DNA from: DAOUBP01 sp034432655
GTDB lineage: Bacteria > Chloroflexota > Anaerolineae > CG2-30-64-16
NCBI GenBank assembly: GCA_034432655.1
Contig: DAOUBP010000021.1
Location: forward strand, 1 to 64,000
Length of the DNA stretch: 64,000 bases
Reading direction: 5' to 3'
Part shown: positions 1 to 6,553 of the stretch, piece after piece
Numbering within the stretch: position 1 is the stretch's first letter
How the letters are laid out: every line of letters starts with the position of its first letter
The notes under the pieces: generated by a model
What the model saw: only the letters and a program-made list of their open reading frames with translations
The model's database searches: none
Told to the model about the DNA's origin: nothing
Position numbers and translations under genes: made by a program

Positions 1-101
1 AGCCCCTCCAGGGACCGGACAGGCACCAGGAACGGGCCGACCAGCGCGGCCAGGACGATGAGAAGCAAGATGCCACCAAGCACGCGGACCACCAGAGACA
101 C
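1..101 (-). CDS. Alpha/beta hydrolase, 5' end only (runs off the window)
   Basis: The reverse strand from a GTG at 99-101 encodes a hydrophobic N-terminal anchor that includes LAALVGPFLVPVRSLEG. This is nearly identical to the start of the alpha/beta hydrolase at 61529-62512 (LAALVGPFLVPVRPLEG). A GGAAAGGAG ribosome site lies just upstream of the GTG, which decides the start. Only 33 codons are inside the window, so the catalytic part cannot be seen. Function is inferred from the paralogue: a membrane-tethered or exported hydrolase of unknown substrate. Confidence 0.7.
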   Translation of the reverse strand, partial: MSLVVRVLGGILLLIVLAALVGPFLVPVRSLEG

Positions 102-130
102 AACACAGCTCCTTTCCCAACAACGACTTC

Positions 131-139
131 ATTGTATCA
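131..139 (-). promoter_or_regulatory. Extended -10 promoter element for the hydrolase at 1-101
   Basis: On the reverse strand TGATACAAT forms an extended -10 (TGn plus TACAAT), about 30 bases before the GTG start. No clear -35 is seen, which is common with extended -10 promoters. Confidence 0.4.
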
Positions 140-163
140 CATGCCGCCCTGCATCTGGCCGCA

Positions 164-196
164 CTGTGGGGCAACTCCTGCGAAGTTGCCCCACAG
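164..196. repeat. GGGCAAC-type palindrome, copy 1
   Basis: Perfect 13-bp arms (CTGTGGGGCAACT and its complement) around the loop CCTGCGA, followed by TTTT. Related palindromes with the same CCTGCGG-like centre but different outer arms lie at 23946-23975, 60180-60202 and 63404-63434. It may serve as a terminator or as a dispersed palindromic element. Confidence 0.6.
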
Positions 197-303
197 TTTT
201 CAAGCGGGGGCGGGGGCCTGGGGGTGGGGGCAAGATGCATCCATCCGAATGCACGGGGGAAAGGTGAACACTTACGAAAAGCTCATCGGTTCTGCATGAT
301 CCC

Positions 304-335
304 TTCACGGCTTCTTCAAACCCACCGGCTATACT
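304..335 (+). promoter_or_regulatory. Direct-repeat activator box and -10 of the DUF2202 gene
   Basis: Two adjacent 11-mers, TTCACGGCTTC (304-314) and TTCAAACCCAC (315-325), are followed after four bases by a -10-like TATACT (330-335). The same layout (11-mers in phase, four bases, -10) occurs before the DUF4405 gene at 22577-22630. This is the architecture expected of an OmpR/PhoB-type response regulator replacing a -35. The regulator is not identifiable here. Confidence 0.45.
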
Positions 336-419
336 GCAGGCAGTAAGACGATGAGCTTACAAAAAACGCCTCCCGCTACGGGAGGCGCACAACCATACAG
401 AGAAAACAGGAGAGATACC

Positions 420-989
420 ATGAACCTCAAGCATAGCAAACTCGTGAAGATCGTCGGCGCGGCCCTGGTGGCCGGTGGATTGTTGATCGGCGCGTTGGCG
501 GGCACGGCGGCCGCCGCTACACAGGATCGCTACGGCGGGCCGACCGGACGCACCGCCGCTCCCGTGGTCGGGACGTACTGGGGCACGGCATCGGCCCCCC
601 TGGACGCCGCCGAAGTCGCAGCGCTGACCGAGGCGATCAACGAGGAGTACGGCGCGCTGAACACCTATCAGGCGGCGATCGCCCAGTTCGGGAACATCTA
701 CCCCTTCAGCCAGATCGCCCGCTCCGAGCAACAGCACGTGGACGCGCTGGCCCGGCTCTTCACCAAATACGGCCTGCCCGTGCCGGCCAACCCCGGCCTG
801 GCGACCACCCCGACCTGGGACTCGCTGGCCGCCGCCTGCCAGACCGGCGTCGAGGCTGAGATCGCCGACGCGGCGCTCTATGACCAGCTCAAGCCGTCGG
901 TGGACAATGCGGACATCCTGCGGGTCTTCGCTAACCTGCAGGCCGCCTCGCTGAACAGCCACCTGCCCGCCTTCGAGGCGTGCAACTGA
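420..989 (+). CDS. Exported DUF2202 ferritin-like protein
   Basis: A protein of 189 aa. Residues 1-33 form a signal peptide (basic start, hydrophobic core ending in GTAAAA). The mature part is a DUF2202-type ferritin-like four-helix domain: helix A carries EAINEEYGAL (E75/E76) and helix B carries SEQQHVDAL (E103, H106), the usual di-iron ligand pattern, with a second pair in the C-terminal half (E145/E147, H181). The ATG at 420 is chosen over an upstream in-frame ATG because AGGAGA precedes it and the signal peptide starts there. Family members are thought to bind metal; no reaction is established. It is a single gene with its own promoter (304-335) and a palindrome at 1017-1049 behind it. 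Function in metal handling or redox stress is inference. Confidence 0.85.
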   Translation: MNLKHSKLVKIVGAALVAGGLLIGALAGTAAAATQDRYGGPTGRTAAPVVGTYWGTASAPLDAAEVAALTEAINEEYGALNTYQAAIAQFGNIYPFSQIARSEQQHVDALARLFTKYGLPVPANPGLATTPTWDSLAAACQTGVEAEIADAALYDQLKPSVDNADILRVFANLQAASLNSHLPAFEACN

Positions 990-1016
990 ACGAAATACCA
1001 ACCCAATAACGGCTAA

Positions 1017-1049
1017 ACGTGCCAGGCGCCTGGGAGGCGCCTGGCACGT
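1017..1049. repeat. GTGCCAGGC 33-bp palindrome, copy 1
   Basis: ACGTGCCAGGCGCC and its exact complement flank the loop TGGGA (14-bp arms). Near-identical palindromes occur at 19121-19151, 61441-61473 and 61488-61520, and a degenerate copy lies in the coding gene at 51575-51607. It follows the DUF2202 stop and could act as a 3' stabiliser or terminator, but no T-run follows. Confidence 0.8.
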
Positions 1050-1095
1050 GCGTGTAAGAAAATATCAAAAATTATAAAATTTAATAAAAACCTAC

Positions 1096-1124
1096 TTGAC
1101 AAATACGCCGAAAAGGTGTAGGAT
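1096..1124 (+). promoter_or_regulatory. Sigma-70-type promoter of the HTH-PocR gene
   Basis: TTGACA (1096-1101), a 17-base spacer, then TAGGAT (1119-1124), inside a strikingly AT-rich tract (1057-1140) in otherwise GC-rich DNA. It lies 30 bases upstream of the ATG at 1154. Confidence 0.75.
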
Positions 1125-1153
1125 GTTTTTGTATTTCCCTGTCGGAGACCGCC

Positions 1154-1954
1154 ATGCCCGACAAACTACTCACCACCCGTGAACTGGTTGACCTGCTCCA
1201 TCTTGACCGCGTCACCATCTACAAGATGGTGAAAGACGGCGAGCTGCCGGCGCTGCGCGTGGGCGGACAGTGGCGCTTCGCCGAGGAGGCGGTCAACGCG
1301 TGGCTCAAGAGGCGCCGCGGGGAAGCACCGGCCGCGAGCACTGCCCCTCCCTCGCCGGAGCCCGAACCGACGCACTTCACGCTCACCGACCTGGTCCCCC
1401 TGCCGACCCTCCAGACGATCCAGAACCAGTTCTCCGAACTGCTCGGCGTCTCGTCCTTCATCACCGACCTGGAAGGCCAGCCGCTGGCGCCATGTAGCCG
1501 GTGCAGCCGCTTTTGCCAGATCATCCACACACGGCCCGAGGGGATGCTGGCGTGCCAGGCCTCGTGGCGGGCCATCAGCCGGGCCGGACAAGAAGGCGCA
1601 GAGGTGCACACCTGCCACGCCGGCATCCAATACGCCAGCGCGCCGATCATCGTGGCCGGCCAGCGGCTGGGCATGGTCACGGCCGGTCAGTTCCTCACCG
1701 ATCCGCCCGACCCGGCCGCGTTCGCGGCCCAGGCAGCCGGCACCGGCCTGCGCCTGGGCGTGGACGGCGAGGCGTTGGCCCGGGCGCGGGACTCCATCGA
1801 AATCATCGGCCAGGAGCGGGCCTTGCAGATCACCAGGCTGCTGGCGACCATCGCCAACGCCATCTCGGCCATCGGCTACCAGAGCTATCAAGCCCGGCAG
1901 ACGCTGGCCCAGATCGCCCGGCTCACGGCCGCGCACGGCGCAGAGAACAGTTGA
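1154..1954 (+). CDS. HTH (excisionase-type) - PocR sensory domain regulator
   Basis: A protein of 266 aa. Residues 1-55 are an excisionase/MerR-like helix-turn-helix (LTTRELVDLLHLDRVTIYKM, then RVGGQWRF). After a Pro/Ser-rich linker, residues 85-230 match the PocR ligand-binding domain: a segment on ITDLEGQPL, then cysteines in CSRCSRFCQII and ACQAS and a CHAG motif. PocR domains bind small organic ligands or possibly an iron-sulfur group through these cysteines. Pairing with an excisionase-type HTH is a recurrent but little-studied arrangement. The gene has its own promoter and a strong terminator (1958-1990), then the tusA/hydrogenase block follows on the same strand, so it is a plausible regulator of that block. 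That link is inference from position. Confidence 0.8.
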   Translation: MPDKLLTTRELVDLLHLDRVTIYKMVKDGELPALRVGGQWRFAEEAVNAWLKRRRGEAPAASTAPPSPEPEPTHFTLTDLVPLPTLQTIQNQFSELLGVSSFITDLEGQPLAPCSRCSRFCQIIHTRPEGMLACQASWRAISRAGQEGAEVHTCHAGIQYASAPIIVAGQRLGMVTAGQFLTDPPDPAAFAAQAAGTGLRLGVDGEALARARDSIEIIGQERALQITRLLATIANAISAIGYQSYQARQTLAQIARLTAAHGAENS

Positions 1955-1957
1955 CCA

Positions 1958-1990
1958 GGCGGACGCATTGCGCGTCCGCCTTTTGTTTTT
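1958..1990 (+). terminator. Rho-independent terminator
   Basis: GGCGGACGC (1958-1966), loop ATTGC, GCGTCCGCC (1972-1980), followed by TTTTGTTTTT. It begins three bases after the regulator stop and separates it from tusA. Confidence 0.9.
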
Positions 1991-2024
1991 GGCAGCAAAT
2001 CACTCACACACAGGAGGCTTCTCA

Positions 2025-2261
2025 ATGGCAATCACCCCCGATCAAGTGCTCGATTGCAGCGGCCTGGCGTGCCCGATGCCCATCCTCAAGACCAAAAAGG
2101 CCATGGACGGGTTGCAGGTAGGGCAGATCCTCAAGATGATCGCCACCGACCCCGGCTCCACCAGCGACATGGACGCGTGGACCAAGAAGACAGGTCACGA
2201 GTTGGTCGGCTCGGAGCAGGAAGGCGGCAAGTTCATTTTCTACATCAAGAAGAGCAAGTAA
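2025..2261 (+). CDS. tusA: TusA-family sulfur carrier
   Basis: A protein of 78 aa, typical of TusA (about 80 aa). The diagnostic motif CSGLACPMP places the persulfide-carrying cysteine at C16 in the CPxP helix start. TusA proteins accept and pass on sulfane sulfur between rhodanese, DsrE and downstream acceptors in the cytoplasm. AGGAGG (2012-2017) is correctly spaced before the ATG at 2025, so the longer in-frame start at 1968 is rejected. Next on the strand are two DsrE-family proteins and a lipoate-binding GcvH-like protein, the same partner set found in sulfur-oxidising heterodisulfide-reductase-like (sHdr) systems, and an Isp-type hydrogenase. A REP-like array lies between tusA and the next gene. 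Confidence 0.9.
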   Translation: MAITPDQVLDCSGLACPMPILKTKKAMDGLQVGQILKMIATDPGSTSDMDAWTKKTGHELVGSEQEGGKFIFYIKKSK

Positions 2262-2285
2262 CGCTGAGCTGCGTGTTACGTGTGC

Positions 2286-2438
2286 TTTTGGATTGCGGCG
2301 CTGTAGCGCCGCTTTGCGGTCACTGCGATGGCAAAGCGGCGTCGAGCCGCCGCAAGCCAAAGCGGCGTCCAGCCGCCGCAAGCCAAAGCGGCGTCGAGCC
2401 GCCGCAAGCCAAAGCGGCGCCGGGCCGCCGCAAGCCAA
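2286..2438. repeat. REP-like hairpin array I
   Basis: One unit in one orientation (TTTGGATTGCGGCGC...), a short spacer, then four head-to-tail 26-bp units of the pattern AAAGCGGCG-TCGAGC-CGCCGC-AAGCC in the other orientation. Each unit is a hairpin with arms GCGGCG and CGCCGC and a linker AAGCC/AATCC plus AAA. It is the same family as the arrays around the RAYT at 11322-11849. Confidence 0.85.
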
Positions 2439-2488
2439 ATTAGCTGTACGGAAGGCCGAAGTTATTCGGCACATAGGAGGATCATCAC

Positions 2489-2977
2489 ATGTCCGAACCC
2501 ACCAAACGCCTCGCCATCATCGCCCTGCACGGCACCCTCGACGCGGCCTACCCGCCGCTGATCCTGGCGACCGCCGCGGCCGCCATGGACATGGAGGCCG
2601 CCATCTTCTTCACCTTCTACGGCCTGGAGATCATCAAGAAGGGCAAGGCCGACAAGCTTCAGGTGGCGCCGCTGGCCAACCCGGCCATGCCCCAGCCCGT
2701 GCCCGGCATCTCCGTCCCCAATATCCTGGGCGTGCTGCCCGGCATGACCGCCGTGGCGACCTCCATGATGAACAGCTGGATGAAGAAGGCCAACGTCGCC
2801 AAGCTCAGCGAGTTGCTGGAGATGGCGGTCGAGTCCGGCGTCCGTATGATTGCCTGTCAGATGAGCATGGACGTGATGGGCATCAAGAAGGAAGACCTGA
2901 TTGACGGCGTGGAGGTCGGCGGCGCGGCGACCTTCCTGGAGTTCGCCAGCGAAAACGCCATCGCGCTGTCGTTCTGA
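2489..2977 (+). CDS. DsrE-family protein 1
   Basis: A protein of 162 aa with the DsrE/DsrF superfamily Rossmann-like fold: N-terminal strand RLAIIALHGTLD, a long Ala-rich helix, AAIFFTFYGLEII, a variable insertion rich in Pro/Gly/Met (60-100) and the C-terminal strand with IACQMSMDVMG, where C123 is the likely persulfide cysteine. DsrE proteins exchange sulfane sulfur with TusA. The insertion is typical of the DsrE-like peroxiredoxin-family annotation and may contact membrane or partners. AGGAGG before ATG 2489 supports the start. It shares the motif EDLIDGVEVGGAATF with the second DsrE protein, so the two are paralogues. Confidence 0.85.
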   Translation: MSEPTKRLAIIALHGTLDAAYPPLILATAAAAMDMEAAIFFTFYGLEIIKKGKADKLQVAPLANPAMPQPVPGISVPNILGVLPGMTAVATSMMNSWMKKANVAKLSELLEMAVESGVRMIACQMSMDVMGIKKEDLIDGVEVGGAATFLEFASENAIALSF

Positions 2978-2989
2978 CATCGAGCAAGG

Positions 2990-3120
2990 GGAAGCATCCT
3001 GAGCGGAACGAAGCCACGCTGGCGGAGTGAAGTCGAAGGATGCGGCCATATGCGATGCCCGTTCCGCACCCTTCGACTGCGGTCGGCGAACAGATGCCGA
3101 CCTCCGCTCAGGGTGCTCCG
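2990..3120. repeat. Long imperfect inverted repeat
   Basis: The left arm (about 2993-3048, containing CATCCTGAGCGGA and GAAGTCGAAGGATGCGG) pairs imperfectly with the right arm (about 3060-3119, containing CCGCACCCTTCGACT and TCCGCTCAGGGTGC). It fills the gap between the two dsrE-like genes and would form a stem-loop of roughly 55-60 bp per arm in RNA or ssDNA. Confidence 0.6.
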
Positions 3121-3141
3121 TTGCACACAAAGGAGAGTAAC

Positions 3142-3510
3142 ATGGCCGACGATTCCGTCCTCATCATCATGACCAGCGGCCCGGACACCCCCCGGCGCTG
3201 CGCGACCCCGTTCTTCTTCGCCTCCCTGGCCGCGGCCATGGAGTACGAAGTGAACATGTTCTTCACCATTGACGGCACGCTGCTCCTCAAAAAGGGACTG
3301 GCCGAGACCGTCTATCCCAAGGCCGGCGGCAAGCCGGTGAGCGCCTTCATCCAGGACGCGCTGGACGCGGGCGTCAACTTCCTGGCCTGCACCGCCTCCA
3401 CCGAGCTGCACGACCTGACCCCCGAAGACCTGATTGACGGCGTCAAGATGGTCGGCGGCGCGACGATGTGGCAGCTGGCGGAAGACGCCAAGACGGTGCT
3501 GACGTTTTGA
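3142..3510 (+). CDS. DsrE-family protein 2
   Basis: A protein of 122 aa with a compact DsrE fold: SVLIIMTSGPD, MEYEVNMFFTIDGTLLLKKG and FLACTASTEL, with C83 in the position of the DsrE active cysteine and a further C20 near the first loop. It is shorter than DsrE 1 because it lacks the central insertion. The ATG at 3142 follows AGGAGAG (3131-3137); the in-frame ATG at 3040 lies in the inverted repeat and is rejected. With DsrE 1 and TusA it should form a sulfur-relay set, by family knowledge. The acceptor is not known, and the lipoate protein next door is the natural candidate. Confidence 0.85.
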   Translation: MADDSVLIIMTSGPDTPRRCATPFFFASLAAAMEYEVNMFFTIDGTLLLKKGLAETVYPKAGGKPVSAFIQDALDAGVNFLACTASTELHDLTPEDLIDGVKMVGGATMWQLAEDAKTVLTF

Positions 3511-3620
3511 GACGAGAGGCGGCCACGAATTACACGGATTCCACAGAAAATAGAATTTAATTCGTGTCATTTGTGCAATTCGTGGCGATGTGCGTTCTGA
3601 AATATACAAGGAGCAAACCT

Positions 3621-4067
3621 ATGGCAACTATCCGCGGTTGCAACCTTCCCGAAGACGTTTACTATCTCCTCGAAAAGCACGTCTGGGCCAAGCCCATCGA
3701 GGGCGGCCTGGTGCGCGTGGGCATGACCAGCGTGGCGGGCAAGCTGGCCGGCGGCAAGCTGGCAGCCATCACCGTCAAGGCCAAGAACATCGGCCAGGAA
3801 GTGAAGCAGGGCAAGAGCCTGGCCACCGTCGAGAGCAGCAAGTTCGTCGGCCCCGTGCCGGCGCCGGTCACCGGCGTGCTGGTGCGCGCCAACGACAAGC
3901 TGGCCGCCAACCCCAACCTGGCGATCAGCGATCCCTACGGCGAGGGCTGGATCGCCGAGCTCAAGCCGAGCGCCTGGGATGCCGAAGTCGGCGCGCTCGT
4001 CACCGGCGCGGCCGGCGTCGCCGCCTACCAGGCCAAGCTGGAGGCGGAGGGAGTAACGTGTGGGTGA
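3621..4067 (+). CDS. GcvH-like lipoate-binding protein (LbpA-like)
   Basis: A protein of 148 aa with the glycine-cleavage H-protein fold. The lipoylation site is in ATVESSKFVGPVPAPVTG, where K74 corresponds to the lipoyl lysine of the ESVK motif. A GcvH serves glycine cleavage with gcvT/P, none of which is in the window. Here the neighbours are TusA, DsrE and an HdrCB-containing hydrogenase, with a lipoate-protein ligase at 12190. That is the setting of LbpA, the lipoate carrier of sHdr sulfur oxidation, so an LbpA-like role as a thiol/sulfur carrier is inferred. ATG 3621 has AAGGAGC upstream (3608-3614); the earlier in-frame ATG at 3564 is rejected. Confidence 0.82.
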   Translation: MATIRGCNLPEDVYYLLEKHVWAKPIEGGLVRVGMTSVAGKLAGGKLAAITVKAKNIGQEVKQGKSLATVESSKFVGPVPAPVTGVLVRANDKLAANPNLAISDPYGEGWIAELKPSAWDAEVGALVTGAAGVAAYQAKLEAEGVTCG

Positions 4068-4128
4068 GGTGCTCTGGTAATTGGTAGACTGGTAGACTGG
4101 TAGAGGGGTAGCTGGTAGAGGGGGAGGA
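4068..4128. repeat. Octamer tandem array (GGTAGACT)
   Basis: Degenerate 8-bp units (GGTAGACT, GGTAGAGG and variants) follow the GcvH-like stop. The reverse-complement units (AGTCTACC, AGTTTCCC) follow the next gene at 4592-4694, so the four-helix-bundle gene is bracketed by inverted arrays. Confidence 0.75.
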
Positions 4129-4590
4129 ATGGGCATGGTGGAGAAGGGGCAGCGGGGGTTTGAGGATTTGGAGTGCTATCAGTTGGCCCTGCAAGTGCTT
4201 CGAGAAGCCTACAGGGTCGCAAAGCTGCTGCCGCCTGAGGAGAGGTATAACCTGGCCGACCAGATGCGCAGGGCCGCCACGAGCGTTGTGCTCAACATCG
4301 CCGAGGGCTATGGGCGTTACCACTACCTGGATAGCTTGCGGTTCTTTTACCAGGCGAGAGGCTCGTTGTGTGAGGTCATCAGCGCCTTCGTCGCCTGCGA
4401 TGAAGTCCGCCTCATTCAGGGAGAACTGCCACGCCAACGCGAGTTGTGCACCGGCGCCCTGCGTGCGCTCAACGGCTACATCCGCTACGTGCGCGAGCAA
4501 CGCCAGGGACACCTGGAATACGGCAACCAGGCGCTCCGGGAAGAAGGCCCGACCTACGACCTGTGGCCCGAACCGCCCGACGCTACCTGA
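4129..4590 (+). CDS. Four-helix-bundle protein (S23/IVS family)
   Basis: A protein of about 153 aa with the hallmarks of the four-helix-bundle family first seen in 23S rRNA intervening sequences: GFEDLECYQLALQ, LPPEERYNLADQMRRA, SVVLNIAEGYGR and a LRFFYQARGSLCEV helix. The family is related to the Avd fold; its cellular role is unknown. It separates the carrier genes from hynS, has no link to hydrogenases elsewhere, and is enclosed by inverted octamer arrays on both sides, which suggests later arrival as a small cassette. Starts at 4129 or 4135 (GTGGAGAAG context) are both possible. Confidence 0.85.
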   Translation: MGMVEKGQRGFEDLECYQLALQVLREAYRVAKLLPPEERYNLADQMRRAATSVVLNIAEGYGRYHYLDSLRFFYQARGSLCEVISAFVACDEVRLIQGELPRQRELCTGALRALNGYIRYVREQRQGHLEYGNQALREEGPTYDLWPEPPDAT

Positions 4591-4591
4591 C

Positions 4592-4694
4592 GTCAATCTA
4601 CCAGTTTCCCAATTCCCAGTTTCCCAGTCTACCAATCTACCAATTCCCAGTCTACCAGTTTCCCAGTCTCCCAGTTTCCCAGTCTATCACTGAG
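4592..4694. repeat. Octamer tandem array (AGTCTACC/AGTTTCCC)
   Basis: About a dozen degenerate 8-bp units alternating between CCAGTTTC and CCAGTCTA forms, complementary to the array at 4068-4128. It ends a few bases before the hynS ribosome site (GAGGAGG). Confidence 0.75.
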
Positions 4695-4702
4695 GAGGTC
4701 TC

Positions 4703-5800
4703 ATGTCCGAACAAACGATTTATCAACACCTGCGGGCCACCGGCCTCTCGCGGCGCGATTTCCTGAAGGCGTGCGGAGGGCTGGCGGCGGTGATGGGGCT
4801 GCAGGGCGCGCCGCCGGTTGCCGCGAGTGGGCTGCCCGCCCATCTGGCCCGGGGAAGCAACCCGGTCCCGCTGATCGCCCGGGCGCTGGCCACCAAGCCG
4901 CGTGTGCCGGTGATCTGGCTGGAGTTCCAGGACTGCGCCGGCTGCTCCGAGGCGCTCACCCGCTCGCACAATCCCACCCTGGTTGACCTCGTCCTCAAAG
5001 AAATCACCGTCGAATACCACGAGACCCTCTCGGCCGCGGCCGGCTTCCAGGTTGAGGAAGCCAAGCAGGCCGCCATGCAGAAGTACGCCGGCCAGTATGT
5101 GCTGGTCGTCGAAGGCTCCATCCCCACAGACGGCATCTACTGCACGGTCGGCGGCCGCGCGGCCATGGACCTGTTGACAGAGGCGGCGGCCGGCGCAGCA
5201 GCCATCATCGCCACCGGCAACTGCGCCGCGTTCGGCGGCATCCCCAAGGCCAGGCCCAATCCAACCGGCGCTCGCGGGGTGTGGGAGATCATCAAGGACA
5301 AGCCGGTGGTCAACATCCCCGGCTGCCCGGCCATCCCCGAAGCGTTCACCGGCACCGTGGCGCACTTCCTGGTCTTCGGCGCCTTGCCGGAGCTGGACGA
5401 GCTGCACCGGCCCAAGACCTTCTACGGCAACACCGTGCACGACCGCTGCCTGCGCCGGCCCTTCTACGAGGCGGGCAAGTTCGCGCTGACGTTCGACGAT
5501 GAAGGCGCGCGGCAGGGCTGGTGCCTCTATAAGCTGGGCTGCAAGGGGCCGACCACCTACAACGCCTGCGCGGGCATCAAATGGGACGCCGGCCTGTCGT
5601 TCCCCATTCAATCCGGCCATCCGTGCCTGGGCTGCTCGCAGCCGGGCTTCTGGGACGGCGGCGGGTTCTACCAGGGGCAATCGGCGCCCATCGGCCGGCC
5701 GGCGCTCGGCGCGGCCGCGGCTGCCGCAGGCATCGGCCTGGTCGCGGGGGCAGGCATCGCGATGGCGAATCAGGCGCAAAAACGGACGAAAGACGAATGA
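4703..5800 (+). CDS. hynS: NiFe hydrogenase small subunit, Tat-exported and membrane-anchored
   Basis: A protein of 365 aa. A Tat signal (SRRDFLK at 16-22) is followed by a hydrophobic stretch. The mature protein starts its proximal cluster with CAGCSEA (C78, C81) and carries further cysteines in TGNCAAFGG, NIPGCPA, HDRCLRR, GWCLYKLGCKGP and a C-terminal HPCLGCS, as expected for three iron-sulfur clusters. A C-terminal hydrophobic segment (about 335-356) anchors it to the membrane. Gene order small subunit - isp1 - isp2 - large subunit identifies an Isp-type (group 1e-like) hydrogenase, known from purple sulfur bacteria and Aquifex and linked to sulfur metabolism. The last residues (KRTKDE) and the stop are read from a heptamer array, so the 3' end has been remodelled by the repeat. 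Confidence 0.93.
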   Translation: MSEQTIYQHLRATGLSRRDFLKACGGLAAVMGLQGAPPVAASGLPAHLARGSNPVPLIARALATKPRVPVIWLEFQDCAGCSEALTRSHNPTLVDLVLKEITVEYHETLSAAAGFQVEEAKQAAMQKYAGQYVLVVEGSIPTDGIYCTVGGRAAMDLLTEAAAGAAAIIATGNCAAFGGIPKARPNPTGARGVWEIIKDKPVVNIPGCPAIPEAFTGTVAHFLVFGALPELDELHRPKTFYGNTVHDRCLRRPFYEAGKFALTFDDEGARQGWCLYKLGCKGPTTYNACAGIKWDAGLSFPIQSGHPCLGCSQPGFWDGGGFYQGQSAPIGRPALGAAAAAAGIGLVAGAGIAMANQAQKRTKDE

Positions 5801-5853
5801 CCAACGACGGAAATTGACCCCCCGTCCTTCGTCTTTCGTCCTTCGTCCATTGC
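5775..5853. repeat. Heptamer inverted array (GACGAAA / TTTCGTC)
   Basis: ACGAAAGACGAATGACC units and complementary CCTTCGTCTTTCGTC units face each other and can fold into a hairpin between hynS and isp1. The first units supply the last six codons of hynS. Confidence 0.7.
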
Positions 5854-5865
5854 AGGGAGGCAAGC

Positions 5866-6543
5866 ATGAACTGGACTTCTTTCCTCGAATTCACCCGCGG
5901 GCCGCTGTTCTATGCGGCGCTGCTGATCTTCATCGCCGGGATGGTCTACCGCCTGGCGCGCGTCGTTGCGCTCGGTTGGGCGCCAGATCGGGTGAAGTCG
6001 CGCGGCAGCAAACTGGGCGGCGCAGTCCGGTCGTTCCTCAAGGGCATCCTGATCTGGCCGTTCGTGCCGTGGGTCAAGAACACGTTCAACCGCAACCCGT
6101 TGATCTACATCGCCGGCGGCCTCTTCCACCTGGGCCTGTTCGTCGTCGTCTTCCTGGGCGCGGCGCACATGCTGGTTTGGAAGAGCCTGCTCGGCTTCGG
6201 CTGGCCCACCCTGCCGCTGCCCATCGTGGATTGGCTGGCGGTGGTGGCGATCGCGGCCATGATCGTACTCTTCATCAACCGGCTGGTGCACCCCGTGCTG
6301 AAGCTGATCAGCGGCCCGGCCGAGTGGCTGAACCTGCTTTTCGTCTTCCTGCCCATGATCAGCGGCTACATCCTGACGCACCATCTCTTCTTTCGCTATG
6401 AAACGGCCTACAGCCTGCACATGCTGGCGGTGGATTGGCTGCTGATCTGGATCCCGCTGAGCCGCATCTCGCACTTCATGTTCTACTTCTTCGCGAAGGC
6501 CATCCACGGCGCGCAGTTCGGCAAGCGCGCGGTGGCGCCGTAA
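5866..6543 (+). CDS. isp1: Isp1: membrane cytochrome b-type subunit
   Basis: A protein of 225 aa and about five transmembrane helices, related to the NarI/DsrM-type cytochrome b family. It starts with a membrane segment (GPLFYAALLIFIAGMVYRLA), and conserved histidines lie in the later helices (FHLG, ILTHHLF, LHMLAVDW). It should accept electrons from the small subunit and pass them to or from quinone or to Isp2 at the cytoplasmic face. Position between hynS and isp2 matches the Thiocapsa and Aquifex arrangement. GGGAGG precedes the ATG. The stop is 10 bases before the isp2 start, so the two are cotranscribed. Confidence 0.88.
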   Translation: MNWTSFLEFTRGPLFYAALLIFIAGMVYRLARVVALGWAPDRVKSRGSKLGGAVRSFLKGILIWPFVPWVKNTFNRNPLIYIAGGLFHLGLFVVVFLGAAHMLVWKSLLGFGWPTLPLPIVDWLAVVAIAAMIVLFINRLVHPVLKLISGPAEWLNLLFVFLPMISGYILTHHLFFRYETAYSLHMLAVDWLLIWIPLSRISHFMFYFFAKAIHGAQFGKRAVAP

Positions 6544-6553
6544 GGAGGCGGCT

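Larger units (their letters stand above)
102..419. other. Intergenic region between divergent genes
   Basis: No convincing gene is seen. The stretch holds the reverse promoter element at 131-139, a 13-bp-arm palindrome at 164-196, a G-rich run around 205-232 and, next to the downstream gene, 11-bp direct repeats and a -10 box (304-335). Reading frames here have no family resemblance. Confidence 0.6.

Noticed and set aside
351..419. Earlier start for the DUF2202 gene
   Set aside because: The extra residues precede a typical signal peptide and the ribosome site fits ATG 420.
1017..1049. Simple terminator call
   Set aside because: There is no T-run and the same palindrome occurs at other places, so it is listed as a repeat.
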